Source: Arthrobacter citreus
GTDB lineage: Bacteria > Bacillota > Bacilli > Bacillales > Bacillaceae_G
NCBI GenBank assembly: GCA_013200995.1
Contig: CP053688.1
Coordinates: 4,898,001 to 4,962,000, forward strand
DNA length: 64,000 bases
Direction of reading: 5' to 3'
Shown: positions 40,495-51,242 of the stretch, piece after piece
Layout: each line of letters begins with the position of its first letter
Position numbering within the stretch: the first letter of the stretch is position 1
Made by a program: the position numbers and the translations under genes
The notes under the pieces: model-generated
Databases searched by the model: none
What the model saw: only the letters and a program-made list of their open reading frames with translations
What the model was told of the DNA's origin: nothing

Positions 40495-40528
40495 GTGTAA
40501 TCCTCACTAGTATTAGTGAGGATTACAC
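40495..40528. repeat. Perfect 34-nt palindrome between mreB and mreC
   Basis: GTGTAATCCTCACTA and TAGTGAGGATTACAC pair perfectly around GTAT. No T run follows, so it is not a standard terminator; it could be an RNase processing or stabilising hairpin in the mre transcript. Confidence 0.85.
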
Positions 40529-40577
40529 GCATGAATACATTGGAATAAAAGTTGAAATGTTATAAGAGGGTGTAAGA

Positions 40578-41432
40578 ATGCCACAATTTTTTCAAAATAA
40601 ACGTTTAATGATTGTCCTAGCTGCTATTATCTTACTAGTGGCACTTTTAGGCTATTCTTTAAGAAGTAACAGAAACCTTTCAATTCCCGAGCAGTTTATT
40701 AAAGATACAGTAAGTTTGACTGAAAAAGTATTTAATAAACCCGCACAACTTATTGCGGGTTTCTTTAATAATATTGCGGATTTAAAAGATACATACGATG
40801 AAAATAAAGTGTTGAAAAGTAAACTTGATAAGTATGTTGAATTATCTGTACATGAGAAGGCTTTAGAAAAAGAAAATAAAGAATTAAAAGACATGATGGG
40901 AATTGACAAAAGTCTAAGTGATTATGATACATTTCAAGCTACTGTAACGATTAGAGATCCTGATAAATGGCAACAAATTATAACAATTGATAAAGGATCG
41001 TTAAGCGGAATAGAAAAAGAAATGGCTGTTATTACTGCTAAAGGCTTAATAGGAAAAGTAAAGAATGTTTCTAAATTTTCATCAACTGTACAATTATTAA
41101 GTTCTTCAGATCGAACAAATCGAATTTCTGCTAAAATCCAAGACAAACACACGGTTTTTGGTTTGATAGAAGGTTATGATGTTGAGAAACAGGCTTTATT
41201 ATTCAAACGAATTCCTTCAACTGCAAAAGTAAAAAAAGGACAAACAGTCGTGACTTCGGGTCTAGGTGGTGTTTTTCCTGCTAATTTAGTAATAGGAAAA
41301 GTTGAAGAGGTTGTTCCTGATGAACATGGGCTAACACAAACAGCGTATATCAAGCCACAAGCGGATTTTAATGATATTGATCACGTGCTTGCTGTTAAAC
41401 GTTTAATCGACCAGCCAAAGAAAGGAGAGTAG
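40578..41432 (+). CDS. mreC: MreC, cell-shape protein
   Basis: A 284-residue bitopic membrane protein linking MreB to peptidoglycan synthases. A transmembrane segment spans about 8-26, a coiled coil about 65-105 (YDENKVLKSKLDKYVELS), and the extracytoplasmic beta domains follow (VTIRDPDKWQQIITIDKG, VTSGLGGVFPANLVIGKV). It is eight bases upstream of mreD. Confidence 0.94.
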   Translation: MPQFFQNKRLMIVLAAIILLVALLGYSLRSNRNLSIPEQFIKDTVSLTEKVFNKPAQLIAGFFNNIADLKDTYDENKVLKSKLDKYVELSVHEKALEKENKELKDMMGIDKSLSDYDTFQATVTIRDPDKWQQIITIDKGSLSGIEKEMAVITAKGLIGKVKNVSKFSSTVQLLSSSDRTNRISAKIQDKHTVFGLIEGYDVEKQALLFKRIPSTAKVKKGQTVVTSGLGGVFPANLVIGKVEEVVPDEHGLTQTAYIKPQADFNDIDHVLAVKRLIDQPKKGE

Positions 41433-41439
41433 GGAGTAA

Positions 41440-41958
41440 ATGAGTAAGTATGGTTTACCTCTGCTTTTATCACTTCTTTTTATATTAGAAAATATTTATG
41501 TTTCAACTGTATCGCCAAATATTCTTGGGCACGATGTGACAGTTGTTCCACATTTTTTATTTTTTGGATTATTATTTATGACGCTATATTATAATCCGAG
41601 AAAAGCACTGATTTATGGTGTTATCTTTGGATTTGTTTATGATATTGTTTATACTGAGGTTATTGGTATTTATTTGGCTGCTTTTCCTTTATTTATTTTC
41701 TTAATAAGTCAAGCGATGAAAATACTATACGCGAATTTATTCGTTCGAAGTATCCTTGTTTTAATATGGACTGCAGCATTAGAATATTTAGTATACGGAT
41801 TAAATGCTTTATTCGGATTTACAAATATGAATAATACATACTTTATGAATCATCGATTATTTCCGACATTATTACTGAATGCACTATTTATATTAATTTT
41901 TGCATATCCTTTCTCATCATTATTAAGAACGATTCGTGAAAATAATGAGGAAAAATAA
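41440..41958 (+). CDS. mreD: MreD, rod-shape membrane protein
   Basis: A 172-residue protein with five or six hydrophobic segments and the MreD pattern FGLLFMTLYYNPRKALIYG followed by GFVYDIVYTEVIGIYL. It works with MreC in the elongasome. GGGAG precedes the ATG; it ends 50 bases before minC. Confidence 0.9.
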   Translation: MSKYGLPLLLSLLFILENIYVSTVSPNILGHDVTVVPHFLFFGLLFMTLYYNPRKALIYGVIFGFVYDIVYTEVIGIYLAAFPLFIFLISQAMKILYANLFVRSILVLIWTAALEYLVYGLNALFGFTNMNNTYFMNHRLFPTLLLNALFILIFAYPFSSLLRTIRENNEEK

Positions 41959-42008
41959 AGGATTTTTCTGGTGCATGTCGAATTATACAATCGGGGTGAA
42001 CACTTATC

Positions 42009-42692
42009 ATGGAACAGAGGCAACAATATGTTACAATTAAAGGAACGAAAGATGGTCTAACACTGCACCTCGATGATACATGTTCTTTTCAGATTTTAGT
42101 AGATGAAATTGAAGAAAGACTGTCTACCCACTTGTTTGAGAGCAATGATCGTCCCTTACTTGCAGTTCGTTTAAAAATAGGAAATCGTTTTTTATCTCCC
42201 GAACAAGATGAAATAATTCGTTCAATTGTTCGTAAAAAGAATAATCTTGTTGTCGAGACAATCGAAAGTAATGTTATTTCGAAGCAAGACGCTATTGAAT
42301 GGATGAAAAGGGAGGAAATTGTACCTATTTGTAGAATGGTAAGATCCGGTCAGATTCTCCAAGTGAAAGGTGATTTACTGTTAATCGGTGATGTTAACCC
42401 AGGTGGAACTGTTATTGCGGGTGGAAATATCTTTATTATGGGTGCTCTAAGAGGTACTGCTCATGCCGGTTTTAATGGTAATAAGGAGGCAGTTATTGCG
42501 GCATCAATAATGAGACCAATGCAGTTGAGAATTTGCAGCATAATGAACAGAGCACCGGATCATTATGGTGATGAAGGCAATGAAATGGAATGTGCTTATA
42601 TAAATGAAGACGGCCAAATCATTGTCGATCGCATTCAATTTCTGACTCATCTTAGACCTAGTTTGACAAGGTTAGAAAGGGGCATGATGTAA
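42009..42692 (+). CDS. minC: MinC, septum-site inhibitor
   Basis: A 227-residue inhibitor of FtsZ polymerisation. The N-terminal FtsZ-binding domain covers about 1-100. The C-terminal beta-helix has [20 protein letters not shown] and GTAHAGFNG, the MinD-binding region. It is two bases upstream of minD. Confidence 0.93.
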   Translation: MEQRQQYVTIKGTKDGLTLHLDDTCSFQILVDEIEERLSTHLFESNDRPLLAVRLKIGNRFLSPEQDEIIRSIVRKKNNLVVETIESNVISKQDAIEWMKREEIVPICRMVRSGQILQVKGDLLLIGDVNPGGTVIAGGNIFIMGALRGTAHAGFNGNKEAVIAASIMRPMQLRICSIMNRAPDHYGDEGNEMECAYINEDGQIIVDRIQFLTHLRPSLTRLERGMM

Positions 42693-42694
42693 CT

Positions 42695-43489
42695 GTGGGA
42701 GAGGCTATAGTAATTACATCTGGTAAAGGTGGAGTTGGTAAAACAACAACATCAGCAAATTTGGGAACAGCTTTAGCGATGTTTGGTAAAAAAGTGTGTT
42801 TAATTGACACTGATATAGGCCTACGTAACTTAGATGTTGTAATGGGTTTAGAAAATCGTATTGTCTATGATTTAGTAGACGTTGTTGAAGGCCGCTGTAA
42901 AACGCACCAGGCACTAATAAAAGATAAGCGCTTTGAATGCTTATACTTATTACCTGCTGCTCAAACAAGTGATAAAACTGCTGTTTCTCCTGAACAAATG
43001 AAAGAGCTAGTTGATGAATTGAAAAAAGACTATGATTATATATTAATAGACTGCCCTGCTGGTATTGAACAAGGATATAAAAATGCAGTAGCAGGTGCGG
43101 ATAAAGCGATTGTTGTCACAACGCCAGAAGTTTCTTCAATTCGTGATGCAGATCGTATTATAGGATTATTAGATCAAGAGGATATTGAACCTCCAAAACT
43201 AGTAATCAACCGTATTAGAAGCCACATGATGGAAAATAAAGATAGTTTAGATGTTGATGATATTACATCAATGTTAGCTGTCGATTTAATCGGTATTGTC
43301 CAAGATGATGAGAACGTTCTTAAGGCAACTAATAGTGGTGAACCTGTTGCATTGAATCCAAATTCAAAAGCTTCAATTGCATATAGAAATATTGCAAGAA
43401 GAGTGCTAGGGGAATCGGTACCATTGCAATCATTAGAAACAGATAAGAGTATTTTCTTTAAAGTGAAAAAATTATTTGGTATTCGATAA
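42695..43489 (+). CDS. minD: MinD, septum-site ATPase
   Basis: A 264-residue ParA/MinD ATPase that places MinC at the membrane. The deviant Walker A SGKGGVGKTT carries the signature lysines 11 and 16. The switch motif is in LIDTDIGLRNLDVVMG, and an amphipathic membrane helix forms the C-terminus (KSIFFKVKKLFGI). The start is GTG at 42695, two bases after minC. A terminator follows directly. Confidence 0.96.
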   Translation: MGEAIVITSGKGGVGKTTTSANLGTALAMFGKKVCLIDTDIGLRNLDVVMGLENRIVYDLVDVVEGRCKTHQALIKDKRFECLYLLPAAQTSDKTAVSPEQMKELVDELKKDYDYILIDCPAGIEQGYKNAVAGADKAIVVTTPEVSSIRDADRIIGLLDQEDIEPPKLVINRIRSHMMENKDSLDVDDITSMLAVDLIGIVQDDENVLKATNSGEPVALNPNSKASIAYRNIARRVLGESVPLQSLETDKSIFFKVKKLFGIR

Positions 43490-43517
43490 CACTTCGTAAA
43501 CATGCGAAGTGTTTTTC
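43488..43517 (+). terminator. mreBCD-minCD terminator
   Basis: AACACTTCG pairs with CGAAGTGTT, followed by TTTTT and a T-rich tail. Confidence 0.85.
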
Positions 43518-43586
43518 TTTTTTTAGCCTTTACCGACTAAGAAATTATGCTTTTACGCCTTGGATGACTTTTCAAATTATCTACTC

Positions 43587-43614
43587 ATAAGTTGTCCTAT
43601 CGACTCATATAAAT
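43587..43614 (+). promoter_or_regulatory. Sigma-E-type promoter of spoIVFA-spoIVFB
   Basis: ATA (43587-43589) is followed after 16 bases by CATATAAA (six of eight against CATACAMT). The spoIVF operon is sigma-E-driven in B. subtilis. Confidence 0.6.
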
Positions 43615-43650
43615 GAATTAATAAGATTACGAGGAGAGGTGACACACACT

Positions 43651-44421
43651 TTGAGTAAGCGCGTAGACGATATAAGAAAGCGGATCGCTAAACGGCGAGA
43701 ACAAGAGGAAAAATGGGGAAATCAGAATCAAATGATGAACAAATTTCCGGTAAAGGAAGTACAAAATGCTGAGGGCGGATACACTTACACTTATGATGAT
43801 TTGGTAGAAGAGCAGGGGAAAAAGATAATAACTAACTCTAACTTTATGTTTAGGAGTTTGTTATCTGCGATTATTGTACTTGCTTTAGCAATCATTTTAA
43901 AAAGTAGCTCACCTATTGCCTCTCAGGTTCGGCAAGGTCTTTCACAAGTTTATAATAGTGAATTTCAATTTGCTTCACTACAAAAGTGGTACGAAGATCG
44001 TTTTGGAACGCCACTAGCTTTTTTACCCCAATTAAATGATAAAAAAGGAAATGTTGGTAACGATAATTACGCTGTTCCCGCTAGTGGGAAAGTACTTCAA
44101 AGTTTTAAAACGGATGGTCAAGGAATATTAATACAAACAGAAGCAAATCAAAAGGTAGATTCAATTAAAAAAGGTCGGGTTATATTTGTAGGAAAGAAAG
44201 ATAATTTAGGAAATACAGTGATCATTCAACATGCTGATGGCTCAGAATCATGGTACGGAAAGTTAGGTAGCACAAATGTAAAAGTTTATGATGAAGTAGA
44301 TAGTAAAAAAGTGATCGGAACGGTATCTACTAATGATGATGGGAATCTAGGAACTTATTACTTTGCAATTAAAATGGGGGAAAAATTTATTGATCCGAAA
44401 CAGGTGATTCCATTTGAATAA
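43651..44421 (+). CDS. spoIVFA: SpoIVFA, regulator of SpoIVFB
   Basis: A 256-residue membrane protein that anchors and inhibits the pro-sigma-K protease until the forespore signals. The N-terminus is charged, one transmembrane segment lies at about 70-90, and the C-terminal part is a LytM/M23-like domain without the zinc histidines (VIIQHADGSESWYGKL has only one). Two starts are possible: GTG at 43639 and TTG at 43651. AGGTG lies nine bases before the TTG and too close to the GTG, so I chose the TTG. It overlaps spoIVFB by eight bases. Confidence 0.9.
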   Translation: MSKRVDDIRKRIAKRREQEEKWGNQNQMMNKFPVKEVQNAEGGYTYTYDDLVEEQGKKIITNSNFMFRSLLSAIIVLALAIILKSSSPIASQVRQGLSQVYNSEFQFASLQKWYEDRFGTPLAFLPQLNDKKGNVGNDNYAVPASGKVLQSFKTDGQGILIQTEANQKVDSIKKGRVIFVGKKDNLGNTVIIQHADGSESWYGKLGSTNVKVYDEVDSKKVIGTVSTNDDGNLGTYYFAIKMGEKFIDPKQVIPFE

Positions 44422-45274
44422 ATGGCTTGCTCTTCCATCTAAAATTTCAGTTCATCCACTCTATTTATTAATAGCATGTATTGGAATTTTGACCGCAAAC
44501 TTTTGGTCCGTATTGTTTGTTTCGATTATTATTTTCTGTCACGAATTAGGACACGCAATAGCAGCTACTTCATTTAATTGGCGAATTAACAAAATTACAC
44601 TTCTTCCCTTTGGAGGTGTTGTCGATCTAGATGAACACGGAAATAGACCAACCTACGAGGAATTTATTGTTACAATAGCTGGACCTATTCAACATTTAAC
44701 GTTATATATTATTGCTAACATACTGTTTCAAATGAACTTTCTGCCTGAAAATTTATATAATCTTTTTATTAATTTTAACGTTAGTATTCTTTGTTTTAAT
44801 TTATTACCAATTTGGCCTTTGGACGGTGGAAAATTAATCAATCAGTTATTTTCTTTAATTTTTCCATTCGTAAAAGCTCATCTATATAGTTTATACTCTT
44901 CATTTGTCTTTTTAGTTTTAAGTTCAATCATTACGATTTTAATACAACCAATGAATATTACAATATGGGTTTGTCTATTATTTTTAATTGTTTCTTTATG
45001 GGGGGAATGGAAAAATAGGCATTTTGTTGTTATTCGTTTTTTAATGGAACGATTTTATGGAAACAAACCATATATCCAAAAAATTAAATCAATTTCTTTA
45101 AATAAAGAAACAAAATTATTTCAAGTCTTTTCTAATTTTCAAAAAGGCTATAAATACAATGTGGTTTTTACATTAGATAGAAAGAACCAACAAATGCTAG
45201 ATGAAAATGAATTATTACATGCGTACTTTACCGAGAAGAAAGCAACTTATTCGCTTGAAGAACTGATCAGTTAG
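44414..45274 (+). CDS. spoIVFB: SpoIVFB, intramembrane pro-sigma-K protease
   Basis: A 286-residue site-2 protease that cleaves pro-sigma-K in the outer forespore membrane. The zinc motif HELGH is near residues 43-47 and the second metal ligand is in LLPIWPLDGGK (near 137). Six hydrophobic segments are followed by a CBS-like C-terminal region (ELLHAYFTEKKATYSLEELI). The TTG start overlaps the spoIVFA stop and gives MNKWL, matching my recollection of B. subtilis SpoIVFB; the ATG eight bases later is out of frame. Confidence 0.94.
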   Translation: MNKWLALPSKISVHPLYLLIACIGILTANFWSVLFVSIIIFCHELGHAIAATSFNWRINKITLLPFGGVVDLDEHGNRPTYEEFIVTIAGPIQHLTLYIIANILFQMNFLPENLYNLFINFNVSILCFNLLPIWPLDGGKLINQLFSLIFPFVKAHLYSLYSSFVFLVLSSIITILIQPMNITIWVCLLFLIVSLWGEWKNRHFVVIRFLMERFYGNKPYIQKIKSISLNKETKLFQVFSNFQKGYKYNVVFTLDRKNQQMLDENELLHAYFTEKKATYSLEELIS

Positions 45275-45322
45275 TTGCAGACTCTTGGCACAATAACTAT
45301 TTCCTAAAAGATAAGTTTAAAC

Positions 45323-45360
45323 AAAAAAGATGGTCTCTACATGAGGCCATTTTTTTTATA
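45323..45360. terminator. Bidirectional terminator after spoIVFB
   Basis: ATGGTCTC pairs with GAGGCCAT around TACAT, with A runs upstream and eight T downstream, shared by spoIVFB and the converging glycosyltransferase. Confidence 0.85.
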
Positions 45361-45361
45361 G

Positions 45362-45928
45362 CTAAACATACCAAGAAGGGTCTTTTGGAATATAATCATA
45401 ATAATACAGTATAGAATCTATTCTTTTTTGATTTTTAATATCATTTGAAACTCTTCTTCCCCATTCATCGTCTTCTCCAAAGCTGATATTGAGAAACTTA
45501 TGTGAAGAGGCAATCTGTTTAGAATAGCACATTAAATGATTAGGTTTCCGGTAATAATAATTGTCATCTTCCCCATGTTCAAACTCTTTCCCATATTTAC
45601 AAATCTTTGAATATTGGTTGTTAAAATTTACTAAAACATCAAAAACTATACAATCTACCTTTGGTGTTTCACGAATTGCTTGGCATAATAATTCTATATA
45701 ATTTGATGTAATACGATCATCGTCATCGATAAATACTACGTATTCTCCTTTTGCCTGCTCGATTAAAACATTTCTTTTTTCTCCAGTAGTTCTTTTTTTA
45801 TTTTCTAAAAGAACTAATATTTCAACAGGATATGCTTTACACTGATTTTCCAATTCGTTAACAATACGCTTCAAATAGTCCATTCTTTCAGGTACAGTTG
45901 GAATAAGAATTGAAAGAACAATATCCAT
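45362..45928 (-). CDS. Family 2 glycosyltransferase
   Basis: A 188-residue small GT-A enzyme. It opens with the GT2 strand VLSILIPTVPERMDYLKRIV and carries the metal-binding aspartates in VFIDDDDR (residues 66-72). A later GEDDEWGRRV supplies the acidic catalytic region. There is no membrane segment, so it is cytosolic. GGAG lies upstream of the ATG on the minus strand. It sits alone between spoIVFB and rng, opposite to its neighbours, and B. subtilis has nothing here, so it looks like an insertion. Acceptor and donor are unknown; it could modify spore-surface or capsule glycans. Confidence 0.8.
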   Translation of the reverse strand: MDIVLSILIPTVPERMDYLKRIVNELENQCKAYPVEILVLLENKKRTTGEKRNVLIEQAKGEYVVFIDDDDRITSNYIELLCQAIRETPKVDCIVFDVLVNFNNQYSKICKYGKEFEHGEDDNYYYRKPNHLMCYSKQIASSHKFLNISFGEDDEWGRRVSNDIKNQKRIDSILYYYDYIPKDPSWYV

Positions 45929-46110
45929 TTAATCACTCCAATTCTTGTTAATTTTAGGAATTCAAAATTAAAATATGTCTTCAGTTATATAAAAATATAA
46001 TATTCAATTTTTACTATTCATGTGAGTAGACAATTTGGAATATATTAACTAGCTTTTTTCTATTTAAATGAATAAAATGATAGATACTATACATAGTTAG
46101 GAAGATGAGT

Positions 46111-47565
46111 TTGAAGAAAGTTATTATGAATGTTAAACATTCAGAGAAGAGAATTGCTGTAATTGAAGATGACCAGCTAGTAGAATGGTTTTCATCAGCA
46201 GATAAAAATACGCATGTAGGAAATATATATGTAGGACAAGTTCAGGAAGTAATGCCAAAATTGAATGCCATTTTTGTAAATATAGGCTTAAATAAAAACG
46301 GTTTTTTGCGATTTGAAGATACAATTGAAGGTAAGGAATCTGACATAAAGATCGAATCTGTTATTAGACAAAAATTCCACAAAGGTCAATATATTTTAGT
46401 TCAAGTCATTAAGGATGCATTTGATGAGAAGGGTCCAAAGTTAACTAATAATATAGAGATTTCAGGTGATTATGTAGTTTATTTTCCACTTACAAAACAA
46501 GTAGCAGTTTCAAATAAGATCAAAAAAGAATCAAAACGAAATAAATTATATTCGTTAGGTAGAGAGTATACAAATGAACATGACGGAGTGATTTTTAGAT
46601 CATCTTGTGAAAATGTAATTACGGATGAAATAATAAGCGAACTGAAAGCTTTTCAATCATTATATGAGTCACTAAAAAGCCAAGATTATAAAAAAATTTC
46701 TTGTGTATGGGAAGCAAATTCGCTATTTACAAAATTTTTTAAACTGCATCCTAAAGATACGATAAGTGAATTGATAATAGATGATCTAGTCTCTTACCAA
46801 AATTATTTGCCAGCCGAAATACAAGTTACAAGTTATAGAGGGGTCGAAAATATATTCGAGGCATTCAAAATTGAGGATCAAATCGAAAAATCCTTTAAAC
46901 AAATAGTCTGGTTAAAGAATGGCTCATTTCTAATAATAGAACAAACAGAAGCAATGACAGTTATTGATGTTAATACTGGTAAGTTTGGTGGGAAAAATGA
47001 TCGGGAAGATACTGTATACAAAACGAATCAGCTTGCTGCGATTGAAATTGCCCGCCAATTAAGACTTCGCGATATCGGCGGAATGATTATTATTGATTTT
47101 ATAAATATGAAAACTACCGAGAAACAAAAAAGTATTTTTGATCTACTAAAGGAATCGTTCAAAAGTGATCGAGCATATACGAAGTTATTTGGATTTACTG
47201 ACCTTGGCTTATTTGAGTTGACTCGAAAGAGAACGGCACATTCACATATTGAAGCAACACATCAGAAATGTCCTGTGTGTAACGGAAGTGGACTTGTGAA
47301 AAATACAGTACAGACTGTTTTTGAATTAGAAAGAGCACTTTGGGAACTTTCAGCAAACGATGTAGAGGCAATACTTGTTGAATGTAACGAAGAAGTTGCA
47401 AATGCGTTGAATGGAGAGCAAAATAATCATATTCAAAGACTAGAAAAAGCAATGTTTCTAAAGATATTTTTAAAGATTAGTTCTTCAAAAACACCATTTT
47501 ACGAAATTGTTAGAACAGGTACGACCAATGAAATGAAGCTTTATTTAGAAGCAACTAATAGTTAA
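46111..47565 (+). CDS. rng: Ribonuclease G/E family endoribonuclease
   Basis: A 484-residue RNase E/G-type enzyme that cleaves AU-rich single-stranded RNA. The S1-like region is seen in VGNIYVGQVQEVMPKLNAIF, the catalytic aspartates lie in TVIDVNTGKFGGKND and IIIDFINM, and the zinc-link cysteines in CPVCNGSG. An ATG at 46105 is in frame but sits against the AGGAAG site; the TTG six bases on has better spacing and gives the family start MKKVIMN. B. subtilis lacks this gene here, while several other Bacillus species carry it. Confidence 0.9.
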   Translation: MKKVIMNVKHSEKRIAVIEDDQLVEWFSSADKNTHVGNIYVGQVQEVMPKLNAIFVNIGLNKNGFLRFEDTIEGKESDIKIESVIRQKFHKGQYILVQVIKDAFDEKGPKLTNNIEISGDYVVYFPLTKQVAVSNKIKKESKRNKLYSLGREYTNEHDGVIFRSSCENVITDEIISELKAFQSLYESLKSQDYKKISCVWEANSLFTKFFKLHPKDTISELIIDDLVSYQNYLPAEIQVTSYRGVENIFEAFKIEDQIEKSFKQIVWLKNGSFLIIEQTEAMTVIDVNTGKFGGKNDREDTVYKTNQLAAIEIARQLRLRDIGGMIIIDFINMKTTEKQKSIFDLLKESFKSDRAYTKLFGFTDLGLFELTRKRTAHSHIEATHQKCPVCNGSGLVKNTVQTVFELERALWELSANDVEAILVECNEEVANALNGEQNNHIQRLEKAMFLKIFLKISSSKTPFYEIVRTGTTNEMKLYLEATNS

Positions 47566-47573
47566 AGAAGTTA

Positions 47574-47602
47574 TTGACATTCGATATTCATCATGGTAAC
47601 AT
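47574..47602 (+). promoter_or_regulatory. Sigma-A promoter of rplU
   Basis: TTGACA (47574-47579) and TAACAT (47597-47602) with 17 bases between, directly upstream of the L21 leader. Confidence 0.75.
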
Positions 47603-47608
47603 CATAAT

Positions 47609-47700
47609 GTTATTGTTTGTAGCGCACCCGTGCTACAACCGCTCATTGTGGGTATTAAATTGCTTTATAGCATGCCTACTTTTGGCGAGTCTTAGACTAT
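47609..47700 (+). ncRNA. Ribosomal protein L21 leader
   Basis: A structured leader before rplU: GTAGCGCACCCGTGCTAC forms a short hairpin (GTAGC/GCTAC), and a second stem follows with CTTTTGGCGAGTCTTAGACT nearby. Position and overall shape fit the L21 leader known from Bacillales, which is thought to let L21 or L27 control its own operon. Boundaries are approximate. Confidence 0.7.
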
Positions 47701-47715
47701 TGAGGAGGTGCAATT

Positions 47716-48024
47716 ATGTACGCAATTATTGAAACTGGTGGTAAACAAATCAAAGTTGAAGAAGGTCAAGTAATCTACATTGAGAAACTTGATACTAACG
47801 CAGGTGAAACTGTAACATTCGACAAAGTTTTATTCGTAGGTGGCGAAAACATCAAAGTTGGTAGCCCAACTGTTGAAGGAGCTACTGTAACTGCAAAAGT
47901 TGAAAAGAACGGTAAAGCTAAAAAGATTCTTGTATTCAAATACAAATCTAAAAAGAACTACCGTCGTAAGCAAGGTCATCGTCAACCTTACACTAAAGTT
48001 GTTATCGAAAAAATCAACGCTTAA
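47716..48024 (+). CDS. rplU: 50S ribosomal protein L21
   Basis: A 102-residue ribosomal protein binding 23S rRNA. The family sequence [17 protein letters not shown] opens it, and the C-terminal [17 protein letters not shown] is the conserved RNA-binding block. GAGGAGGTG precedes the ATG. Followed after six bases by prp and then rpmA, the standard Firmicutes order. Confidence 0.98.
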   Translation: MYAIIETGGKQIKVEEGQVIYIEKLDTNAGETVTFDKVLFVGGENIKVGSPTVEGATVTAKVEKNGKAKKILVFKYKSKKNYRRKQGHRQPYTKVVIEKINA

Positions 48025-48033
48025 TTTTAAGTG

Positions 48034-48369
48034 ATGACTAAAATAACAATTGAACGTTTAAAAGATGGACGTATAGGGTCCTTTAAAATAAGTGGACATG
48101 CATTTTTTGCTGATTCTGGTACTGACATTGTCTGTGCGGGTATTTCAGCAGTTTCAATCGGAACGATTAATGCATTGGAAGCAATTTGTCATATAGCTTC
48201 TGAATTAAATACGGTTATTGATGAAAAGAGAGCAATCTTGAAGTATCAGTTACCAATTGATTTAAAAGATGAAAATATGCAAAAAGCGCAGCTTATCCTT
48301 GAAGCGATGATCGTATCTTTACAAACTATCGCTGCAAGTTACGGTGACTTTGTCACTATAAACGAGTAA
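48034..48369 (+). CDS. prp: Prp, ribosomal-processing cysteine protease
   Basis: A 111-residue cysteine protease (ysxB in B. subtilis) that removes the N-terminal extension of L27. The catalytic dyad is visible: His22 in SGHAFF and Cys34 in DIVCAGIS, the same numbering as in S. aureus Prp, which supports the ATG at 48034 over a GTG one codon earlier. It lies between rplU and rpmA; its substrate L27, encoded next, carries the matching cleavage motif. Confidence 0.94.
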   Translation: MTKITIERLKDGRIGSFKISGHAFFADSGTDIVCAGISAVSIGTINALEAICHIASELNTVIDEKRAILKYQLPIDLKDENMQKAQLILEAMIVSLQTIAASYGDFVTINE

Positions 48370-48385
48370 AACAGGAGGTGTAACC

Positions 48386-48676
48386 ATGTTAAAATTAAAT
48401 CTTCAGTTATTTGCTTCTAAAAAGGGAGTAGGTTCTACAAAAAACGGTCGTGACTCAATGTCAAAACGTCTTGGCGCTAAACGTGCTGATGGACAATTCG
48501 TAACTGGTGGTTCAATTCTTTACCGTCAACGCGGCACTAAGATTTATCCAGGTGTAAACGTTGGTCGTGGTGGAGATGACACATTATTTGCGAAGGTTGA
48601 TGGCGTAGTTAAATTCGAACGTTTAGGCCGTGACCGCAAACAAGTAAGTGTATACCCTGTAGCTCAAGAAGCTTAA
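48386..48676 (+). CDS. rpmA: 50S ribosomal protein L27 with Prp-cleaved N-terminus
   Basis: A 96-residue ribosomal protein near the peptidyl-transferase centre. The N-terminal [13 protein letters not shown] contains the Firmicutes extension cut between Phe9 and Ala10 by Prp. The mature block [11 protein letters not shown] is typical. AGGAGGTG precedes the ATG. A terminator closes the operon. Confidence 0.97.
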   Translation: MLKLNLQLFASKKGVGSTKNGRDSMSKRLGAKRADGQFVTGGSILYRQRGTKIYPGVNVGRGGDDTLFAKVDGVVKFERLGRDRKQVSVYPVAQEA

Positions 48677-48689
48677 GAAACTAACTTAG

Positions 48690-48720
48690 AAACTCTAACC
48701 TTTTAGGTTAGAGTTTTTCT
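48690..48720 (+). terminator. rplU-prp-rpmA terminator
   Basis: AAACTCTAACC pairs with GGTTAGAGTTT, followed by T residues. Confidence 0.9.
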
Positions 48721-48814
48721 TTACACAAGAAATTTTAATTTCTTAATTTCTAATAAATTGCTTTTCAACTTCAAAAAGAGTTGATCACAGCAACCTCTCA
48801 AACAATATGCTCCG

Positions 48815-48883
48815 AGACTCGGCATTTTACTGGTTAAACACTAGTTTGGGACGTTCAAAATGATTTACCAAAATGCCGAGTCT
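48815..48883. repeat. Inverted repeat between rpmA and spo0B
   Basis: AGACTCGGCATTTT (48815-48828) and AAAATGCCGAGTCT (48870-48883) are perfect complements separated by 41 bases; GG/CC extends the pairing. It is past the rpmA terminator, about 60 bases before spo0B, and no T run follows closely. Confidence 0.8.
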
Positions 48884-48939
48884 ATTTAATTATTTTACCT
48901 TCATAAATACCAAAAATGTAAACCTATAGGAGAAATACA

Positions 48940-50783
<1,844 letters not shown>

Positions 50784-50796
50784 TTATTTCAATATT

Positions 50797-50831
50797 AAAG
50801 AGGGTGTCTTAAAAGATACCTTCTTTTTTTT
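50797..50831 (+). terminator. spo0B-obg terminator
   Basis: AAGAGGGTGTCTT pairs with AAGATACCTTCTT (two G-U pairs), followed by T residues. Confidence 0.85.
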
Positions 50832-50929
50832 AGTTACAAATAAGAAACTGCAAATGGAATTTTTAGTAACATAGAAAAGTGAAGTATAGTGGAATAGAAA
50901 ATCGAGCATGAAATATGAGGAAGTGGACT

Positions 50930-51042
50930 GCAAATAATTGTGGATTTGGTGCAATTAAATGATGATCAATCGCAAATAAACTGTGAACTGCAAATAAAAT
51001 TGGAAAATCGCAATTAAAATAGGCATAATCGCAAATAAATTG
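50930..51042. repeat. Intergenic GCAAATAA array, period near 21 nt
   Basis: Copies of GCAAATAA or GCAATTAA begin at 50930, 50951, 50972, 50990, 51010 and 51031, giving spacings 21, 21, 18, 20 and 21. The forward reading gives heptad-like QIxxxxL segments (LQIIVDL, SQINCEL, LQIKLEN) until a TAA. Sequence is unrelated to the array at 3860-3960 but the period is shared. It lies between the obg and nadR terminators. Confidence 0.8.
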
Positions 51043-51242
51043 AAATAATACTTATACCGGTTAGGGTATTATGACGTGTAAATTGTGCAATGATAGAGCC
51101 ATCCATATGGAAAACTAGCAAATTCGCTTTATTTGATTCTAATTCGCATGAAAATCTGCCTTGTAATCAAAAAAATCAATAATATTAACTTTAAATTAAA
51201 ATGCCAAGCAGAAATACCCCCACCCAATCTACTATTACAATT

